Part shown: positions 1 to 9,936 of the stretch, one piece after another | How positions within the stretch are numbered: the first letter of the stretch is position 1 | Layout of the letters: each line of letters opens with the position of its first letter | Assembly: GCA_000277445.1 (NCBI GenBank) | Contig: AJWJ01000081.1 | Coordinates: forward strand, 1 to 61,181 | Direction: 5' to 3' | Length of the DNA: 61,181 nucleotides | Source of the DNA: Polysphondylium violaceum | Lineage: Eukaryota > Evosea > Eumycetozoa > Dictyosteliales > Dictyosteliaceae | Made by a program: the position numbers and the translations under genes | Notes under the pieces: model-generated | Told to the model about the DNA's origin: nothing | Databases searched by the model: none | What the model saw: the letters and a program-made list of their open reading frames with translations, nothing else

Positions 1-14
1 AACAAACAAGTTTG

Positions 15-45
<31 letters not shown>

Positions 46-226
46 TTAATAAATGAAAATAATAAATGGAGACTCTAACCAATGTACCACTAAGAAATTT
101 AATTATAATTAAATTTTGGATATTTAACAATTTAAAAATTGAGATTTTCCTATTCTTGAAATGGATTTTGAATCTTCACTGAAATGCTCTGTAGATAATA
201 AATGTTAATATATTAAAATCTAATAG
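1..226. other. AT-rich spacer at window start
   Basis: A run of about 30 T lies near positions 15-43, followed by plain AT-rich sequence. The stretch contains the 3' flank of the small minus-strand gene that ends at 227. I see no other feature in it. Confidence 0.5.
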
Positions 227-668
227 CTATGAAATATAAATACCGGATAAATTTTTAACGTTTTCATTTAATTGAGAGATATTTTGAATAATTAAATCTA
301 ATTTTTTATCTTGATTCTCTTTTGTTGATCGAATACTTTTATATAAACTATATAAAAGTTGTCCTATTTTTAGATTTTCACAAAGATTTACCCACATTTC
401 AGGATTTTCAGAAAGACCATAAAGAAAACATCCACTGAGTTTATAAGGTTCTAAAAATTTGTCAATCTCTAAAGTAGTGTAAGCGCTTAAATCGGTTTTA
501 TTCTTGAAATGTTCAAAAAATATCAATGTATCTTCAATACCCCAACATAAAAGATCTATTTTGATTATTATTTTAAATAAATAATAATAATATTACTAAA
601 AAATCCATCTTTTGATTTTAAAGAAATGAATATTTACTTTTTTTAAAAATATCCAAAGGGGTTTCCAT
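227..668 (-). CDS. Small two-exon hypothetical protein, possible SAM-like helical domain
   Basis: Seen: exon 1 is 668-638 and opens with ATG coding for METPLDIFKK. A GTAAAT donor and a TAG acceptor bound an 82-nt AT-rich intron (637-556). Exon 2 is 555-227. The exons sum to 360 nt, giving 119 aa. Codons on both sides of the intron join in frame (KK-NLLCWGIEDT). Residues about 35-85 alternate hydrophobic and polar positions (FLEPYKLSGCFLYGL ... LKIGQLLYSLYKSI), a spacing that recalls a divergent SAM domain; this is inference from pattern only. The C-terminus (about residues 88-115) is Lys/Asn/Gln-rich and probably helical. The function is unknown. It may belong to a dictyostelid-specific family. 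The main doubt is whether it is expressed. Confidence 0.5.
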
Positions 669-1009
669 TTTAAATTATTTAAATCTATTCTGTATACGAA
701 GAGAGCAATTATAAGTTTACAATTGAATAAGTGATATAAAATATGGTATTTTAAAAATATATTGTAAAAGATGATTGAGTTATATTAAAAAATCTATTTT
801 GTATGGCTTTAATGTTTTTTATATGTTAAATGAAAATTTAAATTTAAATTTTCGCCTCTATTTAATAAAATTTAAAAATATATTTATTAAAAAAAGAGCG
901 CCAACAAAACTCAATGGCTTCCTACAATAATCTTTATTTAATTATGATCGATTATGTCGTTGATTTTAGGTAAATATATTTTTCAAAATAAATAAAAAAA
1001 AGATATATT
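669..1009. other. AT-rich spacer
   Basis: AT-rich upstream region of the small gene ending at 668. A plus-strand ATG at 914 opens 19 codons followed by GTAAATAT, which could be an orphan first exon, but no matching second exon was found. Otherwise nothing is recognisable. Confidence 0.4.
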
Positions 1010-1370
1010 AATTTTCATCAAATTGTGCCTTTTTCCTTTCTTTATGGTGATGAAGATATATTTTTTGGCATTTGAAATTCTTTCTAAGTATATGATCAGC
1101 CTCTTCAAACACATCTAAATAAATGCAGTTTTAAATACCTCTACAGTCTTTTCCCCGGCTAATTGATATTTTTCCTCTCTTTTGTTGATCTTTTGTATTT
1201 TTACCTCTTTATTTATAATCAAGTTCTTGTTTTCTCGATCCCTAATCTGACTATGTAATGGCATCCAAACCATCCAATATTTTTTTTTTCCAAATCATTT
1301 AGATAGAAGATCTTTTTTTCTTTTAGTTGTCTTGTCAGAACTTTGTTGTCAAGGAAATTCGAACCCATGA
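1010..1370 (-). pseudogene. Decayed protein-coding relic upstream of the tRNA
   Basis: Read on the minus strand, this stretch has much richer codon content than the flanks. It yields protein-like segments in more than one frame: one begins MGSNFLDNKVLTRQ, one contains MPLHSQIRDRENKN and later YQLAGEKTVEVF, and one reads YLDVFEEADHILRKNF and ends in QFDEN before a stop. At least two interruptions separate them, so it looks like a fossil of a longer protein. I do not recognise the family. It lies 180 bp from a tRNA gene, where dictyostelid mobile elements often insert, but nothing here proves a mobile-element origin. A broken host gene is equally possible. Confidence 0.45.
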
Positions 1371-1552
1371 TTAAATCTGGGGATCTTCAGTGATATTTAC
1401 GGCTCTTGGGGGCAGGCATCACTAATGTGTTTGGGAAGGGTGATATGGGGGAATGGGAGAGAAATGCATGTTTTGAGGAATTGTTGGAAAATATTTTATG
1501 TCCATGTCAAATTTTTTATTAAAATTAATAAAACTTGATATATTTCATCCAA

Positions 1553-1625
1553 GGCCATTTAGTATAGTGGTTATTATGTCTGTCTTGTAAACAGAGGGTC
1601 CAGAGTTCGAATCTCTGAATGGCCA
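1553..1625 (+). tRNA. tRNA-Thr (anticodon TGT)
   Basis: A 73-nt intronless cloverleaf. The acceptor arms GGCCATT (1553-1559) and AATGGCC (1618-1624) pair perfectly, followed by discriminator A. The anticodon stem TCTGT/ACAGA encloses the loop CTTGTAA, with anticodon TGT reading the threonine codon ACA. The T arm contains the TTCGAAT loop with stem CAGAG/CTCTG. The A-box-like stretch TAGTATAGTGGT and the B box GTTCGAATCTC provide internal polymerase III promoters. A T run follows at 1631-1636 as a likely terminator. CCA is not encoded, as expected in eukaryotes. Confidence 0.93.
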
Positions 1626-1740
1626 GTTGGTTTTTTGAAGCGGTGAGCTTTTGTCGGGGGGTAGTCTGTGTCGTTTTTTCTTTTAATAAAATTTTTATAA
1701 ATATGGTAGTATTTTTTAATAAAATATGGATGATCTATAA

Positions 1741-2090
1741 GGTGTAGATCATATATATTGTATTATAGATGGAGGTTTGCCTGATATTAAAGATATCTAA
1801 TATGATAATATGTGTATGTTTGCAATGGGTGAATAAAAACGAATGAATGTTTATTTTTATAAATTTAAAGTTTTTATGTCTTGAAAATCATGCCAAATAA
1901 TGCGCAAAGATTAACGTAAGGATTTCCATCCATTACAAATGCGTTTTGAATTACATTTTTTCACTTGTTTTTTTTCCAGCGCGCAAAGTGCAAACGATAA
2001 TCAATCTTACCCCGGGGTAGATCATATATGTTGTATTATGATGGAAGAGGGTTGCCGTGTTCACAAGATATGTGTATGTTCACTAACGCA
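1741..2090. repeat. Pair of diverged direct repeats downstream of the tRNA
   Basis: The block starting at 1744 (GTAGATCATATAT ... TTGTATTAT) recurs at 2018 with one difference over about 23 nt. Similarity then continues with small gaps through a GATGG ... TTGCC ... AAGATAT ... GTGTATGTT series, about 75-95 nt per copy. The two copies are 274 bp apart. The intervening DNA holds two GCGCAAAG-type words and no open frame. This could be a local duplication or the ends of a degraded element; no terminal structure decides between them. Confidence 0.55.
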
Positions 2091-2186
2091 GTCATATTTT
2101 ATTTATTTAATTTGAGTTAAATTATTTTACCAAAAGATACTAATTTTGATCAATTTTTTTTTTTTATATCTTTTTTCTTGATATTA

Positions 2187-5100
2187 TTAAGATTGAATAA
2201 CTTTAACTTTATGAGAAATTTTTGTTCTACACATTGGACAAATATCCAAAACAGGAGAACAATTTTGACAAGAGACAAAATGGCCACATGGAACAAAGGT
2301 GATGGCTCTTGGGTTCTCCATACAAACGATACAAAAGTTTCTACTCTCCAAAGCTTTACTCAATTTACCTAGAGTAGTAATTAATAGAGTTTGAGTGGCA
2401 AAAATTTGACTAGTTTCTAATCCTTCAATACCAATACCACTTTCATATAAAGCCAATTTATCTTTAATTTCTTTAATTGAAGGTTGTCCATTATTATTGT
2501 GATGATGATGATGATGATGATGATGATTACTATTATTGTTATTAAATAATTTTTCTTTAACATTATTCAATTCAATTCTCATTGAATTGTGTTCAATTTT
2601 AAGAGATTGATGATCATGTTTTATAGATTGATAATCAGATTTGACCGATTGATTTTCAACTCTGAGTGTTTGATTTTCATTTCTAAGAGTTTGACAATCG
2701 CCACGAGAAGTGTTGAGATTAGTTTGAAGATCTGCAATAGTTTTGTTGAGCCTATTGATTTGATGGTTGTTGTTCTTTTTAATTTCATCTTCAAGTTGAT
2801 TGACTCTGGCTTGGAGTTTATCATTGTTTCTCTTGTAAGTGTCTTGCATGTCCTTCTTTTCCTTGTTTAGTTGAGTAGTGGTGGTTTCCATCTTTTTCTT
2901 TAGAATTGCATGATTCAATTGCTCTTCGGCCAATAGTTTTCTTTCTTTGGCCAACAGTTGACCAGTGCTTTCATTCTGAGCGTTGAGAGTTGTATTCTTG
3001 TCTGAAAATGTTTTTAATCTTTGCATCATTTCCTTTCTATCCTCTTCAGCACGTACTTGTAAATCTTGAATCGTCGATTCATATTTTGATACCACTTTTT
3101 CCAAATCATCAATTCTTTTCAAAAATGAATTCATTTGTTGTACTTTTGAGCTATCATTTGTAGAGGTTGTTGATGATGTTTGTTGCTCATCATCATCATC
3201 ATCAGATGATAATGATTGAATATTTAATACTGTTGCTTTTAATGGTGGTGAATTTGATTTTGTTGATGATAATGATAATGGTGATGTTGAAAGTGGTGGA
3301 GTAGTTGTAGTTGTAGTTGTTGTTGTTGTAGTTGTAGTTGTTGTTTTATTAGCCGTAGGAGGAGATATACCATTATTGATTGGTGCAGTATTCTTAATTT
3401 TATCTGATGATAAAGTTGAATTATCTGGACGCCATAATGCCTTGGTAACAGAGGCATAAGATTTACTTGGTGATGGAATTAAAACTTCACCATTAATATT
3501 ATTAGTATTTTTCTTTTTCATTTCAATTGATGACATATCGTAATTGCTTTCATGCTTTATATAATTTCTAAATTGTTTGAATATAAAAATTAAATTAATA
3601 TTATTATTATATTTTTTTAAAATGTGTAATCAACATCATCAAAAAAAAAGATTTCAAATAAAATTGATACATACTCTTTTTTATAAGGTTTAATTGATTT
3701 TTCATCATCAGAATTAAATAATCTTTTAATTTCAGATTCTAAAATATAAACCAACATATCTATATAATAAATAAAAAAAGTTAATATAAAATATAAATAA
3801 TAATAAATTAAAATAATAATTACAAGAATAACTAATATGTTTCGTCCAATCTTGAGCCAAAGGACTCATTAATAAACGATCATCATTGATACCAGTTGAA
3901 AAAGTTTTTACATAATTAAAAGAAACTTCTTCAACATCTTTTTTACTGATTTTAAGCCAATGAGGTTGATTTGGTTGTCTTATATAGGTGACAAAAGATT
4001 TTCTATTGTTTTCATCAGCTTCTGGTTCTTCACATGCCCATACACAATAGAGTACATAGTGGTTTTTATCTATTCTTTCTTTGTATTCAGTCGTGTTGCT
4101 AGAGTTGTTGGCATCTACACAATTAAATACTTGATCAAGATAGAAATCTTCAGGATATTGAATGGAAGAGAATTTAGTGTACTCTTTGGCGGGGTCTTTG
4201 GAAAAGGGGATCCATATTTTGGGAATAGAGAAATGAAGAATAGGCACTCGTTTACAGAGACGATCCGAGTAGTTGGAAGCAAGTAAATCAATGAGATTGC
4301 CTTGGCCAGTCGAGGGCAATGGGAGGACATAGTTGCGAGGCGTGGATTTGTCAATAGAGAAATTGGTGCTAATGTTATTGCCCACCTCTTTGGAAAACTG
4401 TTCGAGAATCTCACTGAGTAGATAGGTGTGGTCGTAACAATAGGGTGCACCAAGATTCTCTATCGCCTGTTCAAAGTGGGAGTTGGGGGTTTGTCCATCG
4501 ACCAAGAGATCAAATAGTTTTCTCAATTGATATAAAACAGAGTTGGGATTGCCCATTGGTGATCCAAGGATCTGTTTTCTCAACCATGGTATTTGATAGA
4601 TTGTGTGAATGAGTGATCGATAGATATCATTGTTATTAACCAACAAATTGTTAAGCTTGTTCATCGATACAACCAATGGTGATTTGATTGTATTTGCCAC
4701 TTCCTTGGCAATAGTAACAATAATACCAAATTCATTGAGTCCATTATAATATAGATTCTTATCTAATTTATCTTGATGAATAAAATCTACAAATCCTGTA
4801 TATTGTTGTGTATTTGAAAATTCAAATGATTTATCTATATATTATGATGATATATATTAATACAAATGTATATTTAAAAACTAATATTATACATACAATG
4901 ACAAAGAGTTGTTTTTGTTTTAAAATTCATTAATTCCAAAGTGAAATCGATTTTAGTTGGACCCAACCATGAACTAGAATGATGAATAAAGAGTGATAAT
5001 TGATTTCTAGAATTATTTACAAATAATAAAGTCCATGCTGATCCAACAAGATTAAATTCATTGGGTGAAAATACTTTGAGTGTTTTGAGATCTTTATCAA

Positions 5101-5599
5101 AATATAAAACACAAGATTCTCTTGTTTTTTGACATTCTGAAAATAATGATTGAGATTGATTTAATGCAAGATTATCGATTGGTCTTAATTTATATTCGGC
5201 TGTTATCTTATTTTTGCTATTACTATTATTATTGTGGTCGATTAAATTAAGACTTGTTTTATTATTATTATTATCATTATTGTTATTATTATTAATATTG
5301 GTATTAGTATTGTCTTTTGGAGTGGTAGTAGATGTGGTGGTTGTAGTAGTAGTAGTAGTTGGTTGTTTTTTTGCTGTTGGTACAGAAGGAGGTGAGACGG
5401 AAGGAGGTGAGGTATTCTTATTATTATTATTATTCGTTTTATTGTTATTAGAGGTGGTTGTAGTAGTTGTATTCTTTTTTTGTTTATCCTCTGTAAGACC
5501 ATTAATACCAGAAATATATTCATCTAGTACAGATTTTTTCTTTGGGTCATCAACTACATGTCGAAGCATATTAAAAAAATGATCCTTGTCGTGACTCAT
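2187..5599 (-). CDS. USP-like (apparently inactive) deubiquitinase domain fused to coiled coil and C-terminal RING finger
   Basis: Proposed four-exon gene: 5599-4897, 4834-3824, 3759-3675, 3567-2187. The introns are 62, 64 and 107 nt, and the exons sum to 3180 nt (1059 aa). Residues 1-160 are Asn/Thr-rich. Residues about 270-590 resemble a ubiquitin-specific protease of the USP25/28 type: a box-1-like helix (YRSLIHTIYQIPWLRKQIL), then LRKLFDLL, the AIENLG/LLSEIL segment, YPEDFYLD, and the final strands WLKI ... YMLVYIL. At the box-1 Cys position the sequence reads NNNDIY, and the usual GHY histidine motif before VTYI is missing. This suggests a pseudo-enzyme that may still bind ubiquitin. Residues about 740-960 are coiled coil with a His run. 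The C-terminal C3HC4 RING (CIVC ... PCGH ... CQNC ... CPMC) should bind an E2. The last exon has its own ATG at 3536, so two separate genes remain possible, but the frame is open across that ATG and the gap is intron-like. Confidence 0.7.
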
Positions 5600-6024
5600 T
5601 CTTTTTTCTATAGTAACTCAAACACTGTAGGTACTATTTAATTGTCTATGATATCAATATCTATTGTTTGTATAACTGTGTGTATCTCTGTTATTCCTAC
5701 ACAAATTCAATACATCGAAATGAAAAAAAAAAATAAAAAAAAAATAAAACACACAAACTAGTCCCTTTTTGCAAAATTTCAATAATTTCATTTGTTTCGT
5801 TTTCATAGGCCTCGTTTAGTTTTTCAACAATGATGGTGTTTCTACTATGTCTATATACATCAAAAAGTTATTCCTATAAGGGTCATCTATGGGGCGTGTC
5901 CAAGAATAATAAATAGATATTTTTTTCATTTTTTTTTTTTTCTATTTCTAAAATATTTGCAAAATGATGAAAACTTAATGAGTGTATCTCCTACACATAT
6001 ATACAGATACATATACAAATAAAA
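5600..6024. promoter_or_regulatory. Shared promoter region of a divergent gene pair
   Basis: 425 bp between the start codons of the USP/RING gene and the Twinkle-like gene. It has A runs near 5720-5750, a T run near 5930-5942 and an isolated GC-rich word GGGGCGTGTCC near 5891. Both genes must start transcription here. No further motif can be named with confidence. Confidence 0.4.
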
Positions 6025-8242
6025 ATGATTTCAAGTCAATTAAAAACATTAGGTTGTCGCTCTTATAGTTCAACAACTTTAGGATCAAAGTTTAAAATCA
6101 CTTTAAAGAAACCTATGAAACCCTCTTTCAATAATAAATTCACCACCCCAAAACCAGATTTAAAACAAACTACGACGAAACAAGACGATAAAGATGATAA
6201 AGATATTCATAGTAACAGTAATAATAGCAATAACAATAAACCTCAACAACAACAAAACTTTAATAAAAACACATCAACAACATACTCTAAACCATTCACC
6301 CAAACATATAGTAGTAACAATATAAATAATACAGTAAAGAGTCATCAAAAGTCAAATACATTTGTGTCATCACATTTTAAAATGAATGAGGATTCAATTT
6401 TATCTTATTTAGATAGAAAGAAATTAATTTATAAAATATTAGGTCAAGAAGTACGTTTATTTGTGTCTATTTAATATATAGTAGTAAAAGAGATATACTA
6501 ATAATATAAATATATAGATATTAATAAAAGAATGTCCATTTTGTTCGGATACCAAAGGTAAATTAGATAATTTATGGAAACTATATATATCTAGAGAAAC
6601 AGCAGCCTACTTTTGTCATAGATGTGGAAATAAGGGATCTTGGATTGATTTTAAAGTTAATTTAGGTGATCTAAGTTTGGATTCTAGTATAATGAAATCA
6701 AATGGAACAAGTGGTGATAGGAATACAAATGCAATGGATGATCTTCATCATGATGTAAATCCAACAGATTTAAAAAAGATGGCCTCTTATGCAGGTGAAT
6801 TGGATAAACATCCAGATGTAATACAAAAACTAACAGGTAGAGGTCCAGGTGAAAGAGGACTGCGATTAGAGACTGTTCAACACTATAATGTTGGTGTGAC
6901 TAGTCAATCGTTTTTTTTCAATGATGAATGGCAAGAACACAAATGCATCACTTTTCCTTGGACTTCGTTGGACAAAAAGGGAAATGTTGTCACCCATCGT
7001 TGTAAACTACGTTCAACCAAAGAGAAATCCTTGCAGAGAATAGAGCCCAAGGGTGGGAAATGGGGCTTCTTTGGTTGGCATACAGTGCCTGCCGACGCCA
7101 AAGAGATCATATTGACTGAGGGCGAATACGATGCCATGGCCGTCTATCAAGAGACCAAGATACCCACCGTATCGTTGCCCAATGGCGCTAACTCACTCCC
7201 CGTCAATCTATTGCCTCTTCTCGAGAGATTTGAAAAGATTTATCTATGGATGGACGACGACGTACCGGGCCAAGAAGGCGCTGCCAAGTTTTCGGAAAAG
7301 CTTGGTATCCAAAGAACCTATATCGTTCAAACCCGACAAAATGAGATCAATGGCCCCAAAGATGCCAACGACGCCCTGTTGGCCGGCAAAAACCTCAAAC
7401 AAATCCTCGAGTCCTCCACCAACATTCCTCACGATCAAATATGTGATTTTGGCGATGTGAGAAGTATTATTCACTCGGAACTCCGTGATCCTCTCTCTGT
7501 GGTGGGCAAGCAAAGCCAATGGTTCCCGACATTCAACAAAACACTCAAAGGCCATCGTAAAGGCGAGCTCACTGTGTTTTCCGGCCCCACCGGCATTGGC
7601 AAGACTAGCATCCTCTCTCAACTCTCGCTCGACTTTGCCACACAGGGTGTGAGGACCTTGTGGGGCAGCTTTGAACTCAAAGTCCCTAGATTGGCCAAAA
7701 AGATGCTCTCTCAATATTCAAACAAAAACCTCGAGAAAAACGTGCAAGACTATCAACAGATTGCCGACCAATTTGCAAATATCCCCATGTACTTTTTACG
7801 TTTCTTTGGCTCAACCCATATCGATAAAGTTTTGGATGCCATGGAATACGCCGTCTATGTGCAAGACGTTGAACACATTGTATTGGATAATCTCCAATTC
7901 ATGCTCTCGGGCCAAGGAAAAGGAATTGAAAAGTTTGACAATATGGACGAGTCGATAGAGAAATTGAGAAAGTTTGCAACCATGAAAAATGTACATATAA
8001 CCATAGTCATTCATCCAAGAAAACAAGAAGCCGACTCCACACTCAGTATAAACGATATTTTTGGCACTGCCAAAGCCACCCAAGAAGCCGACAATGTTGT
8101 CATTATCCAAAATGGTAAAAACTATCGTTATCTCGATATTAAAAAGAATAGATTCTCTGGTGACGTTGGTACAATTCCATTGAAATTCAATAGTGATACA
8201 AATCGTTTTAGTGAGCTTGATCCATCTGAATTACAAAATTAA
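6025..8242 (+). CDS. twnk: Mitochondrial Twinkle-type DNA primase-helicase
   Basis: Two exons, 6025-6450 and 6518-8242 (67-nt intron, GTACGT ... TATAG), 716 aa. The N-terminus (MISSQLKTLGCRSYSS) is Arg/Ser-rich and short of acidic residues, like a mitochondrial presequence; an Asn/Gln/Lys linker follows. At about residues 148-175 a zinc ribbon is intact (ECPFC ... CHRCG). The TOPRIM primase core follows, with LTEGEYDAMA (catalytic Glu) and MDDDVPG (metal-binding Asp). The RecA-like helicase has Walker A SGPTGIGKTS and Walker B IVLDNLQ. The family unwinds mitochondrial DNA, like phage T7 gp4. Animal Twinkle has lost the zinc ribbon, whereas this protein keeps all primase parts, so it probably also primes. 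Codons are AT-ending at both ends and GC-rich in the middle. Confidence 0.9.
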
Positions 8243-8298
8243 TGCTAAAGTATAAAGAGATATCTATTACAAAAATTAAAATACATTTATTTATTTAT

Positions 8299-9623
8299 TT
8301 ATTTATTTTGTTGAGGAGAAGGTGTAGAGTAATAGTTTTGATATGAATTTAAATAATGTTGTTGTTGGTATGAATTTGGCCATTGTTGTTGTTGACCAAC
8401 AGAGGCATTGGAAGTAGTGGTTGGTGAGGATGGATAATTATTATAATAATTTCCATAATTACTACTACTACCACAAGTACCATACTGTTTATAATAACTT
8501 GAACAATAATTATTATAGGCTGCAGCCGCATGTTTGGAGAAATTGGGTGAATATATATTTACTCCAGCAGCACCTGCACTTCCTGGTAAATAATAAGTTG
8601 AATCACATTGTTCTTGTTGATTTTGAATATGTGGTTGTTTTTTTCCATAATTTTGGATCTTGTGTGGAAGTGATAATAAACCATGTCCATATTTTTTATT
8701 TGTATGACCATGGCCATGGTGTGAAAAATTTGATGGTGAAGAATGAACAACATTAACTGAAGGAATAGGGATTGGTGAAGATGTATTGTAATTCTTATTA
8801 CTTGTTTTGTGTTGTTGATATTTAGGTGAACATGTCATTGGTGAATTTTTGTTTGGTGATGAAGCAAGGGATGATAAATCTGAATTGGCAGGTGATACTG
8901 ATCCAGAGATAGAACATGGTGATCCAATTAAACTATTGTTGGCATTACTACCTTCTTTGTTTTTAAATATAATTGGTTCAGATTTAGATAATCTATTCTC
9001 TAAAGATGGAGTATCTTTAAAATTTGGATCAGGTGTATTATGACGTTTAATCATTTCTCTCTTTTTCATTGTTTTATCTAAAATCTTTTGTTTTAATTTA
9101 ATTTCTCTTTTTAATTTCTATTTTCAATTTTAATTAGTATTATGAAAATACATTTAAAAATAATTTATAGAATAAAAGAAATATAATAAAATTATAAAAT
9201 AATAAAAATAACAATAGATAGATATAGATAGATTTATAATAAATATATATATAGAGAGAAAAATTAAATTAAATAATAAATAAATACCTTTATCTTTTTT
9301 TTTAAGTTTATATTATTATCATTACTATTATTAGTATTATTATTATTAATATTTGCTGGAGTTGATGGTTTTGATGTTTCTGAAATTTCCATTTCATTTT
9401 TACTTTGTGAAGAAATTAAATCTTTACTATGCATAGTGGTGTTGTCTTTGAAATTTATAAAACTAGATGGAGATTCTATTTGATAACTCTCCAATGAATT
9501 TTCACTAGCCCCATTTAATGCAATATTTAAAAATATATCACTGTACTCTTGAATTGATACAGTTTTTAAATTTGGTGAACTTGAATTCTTATTACTATTA
9601 TTATTATGATTATCTATTTCCAT
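8299..9623 (-). CDS. Low-complexity protein with basic helix and Tyr-rich prion-like tail
   Basis: Two exons, 9623-9288 and 9117-8299, with a 170-nt intron in phase 0; 384 aa. The N-terminus is Asn/Ser-rich and acidic. The exon junction falls inside a strongly basic, leucine-spaced segment (LKKKIKKLKREIKLKQKIL) that could form a short coiled coil or bind nucleic acid. After it comes HNTPDPNF, a Ser/Pro region, a His/Gly patch, an Ala run and a C-terminal region dominated by Tyr, Asn, Ser and Gln, typical of prion-like condensate-forming segments. No enzyme motif is visible and I do not recognise the family. An RNA-binding or signalling scaffold role would be guesswork. The two halves are joined because the frame closes and no start or stop context lies between them. 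Confidence 0.6.
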
Positions 9624-9936
9624 TCTATTATACAGTAAAACAATTTACTTTTTTACAAATTAAATTACAAACTTATTACAATGAGTACTAACAAAATCTA
9701 TTTTAAAATTGAAAACATTATAATTATTTATTTCGATTTTCTTTATTCTTTATAAACAAATTCTCTCAATGTGTGGGTGTTTAATATCAAAATCAGGAAT
9801 TTAAAAATAGTGGTAGTTTTAAAAAAAGTTAAAAATGTGTGGTTTGTGGTGTTGAGACAATTCAATAAATTTTATCATTTGTGTGAGTGTGTTGTTTTAA
9901 AACTTAATATGTGTGGATTTGAAATGGAGAATAAAA
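9624..9936. other. Spacer between divergent genes
   Basis: AT-rich spacer with a TG-rich patch (repeated TGTGTGG-like words, 9771-9915) just before the reductase gene. The TG-rich patch may be promoter or leader sequence. No open frame starting with ATG was accepted. Confidence 0.35.

Noticed and set aside
914-972. Plus-strand ATG with 19 codons followed by GTAAATAT, a possible first exon
   Set aside because: No acceptor and second exon in a matching frame could be found downstream; the following DNA reads as a minus-strand relic.
9913-9936. Extension of the reductase upstream of the ATG at 9937
   Set aside because: The added codons begin with GTG, not ATG, and run through a TG-rich leader; the ATG at 9937 has the typical A-rich context.
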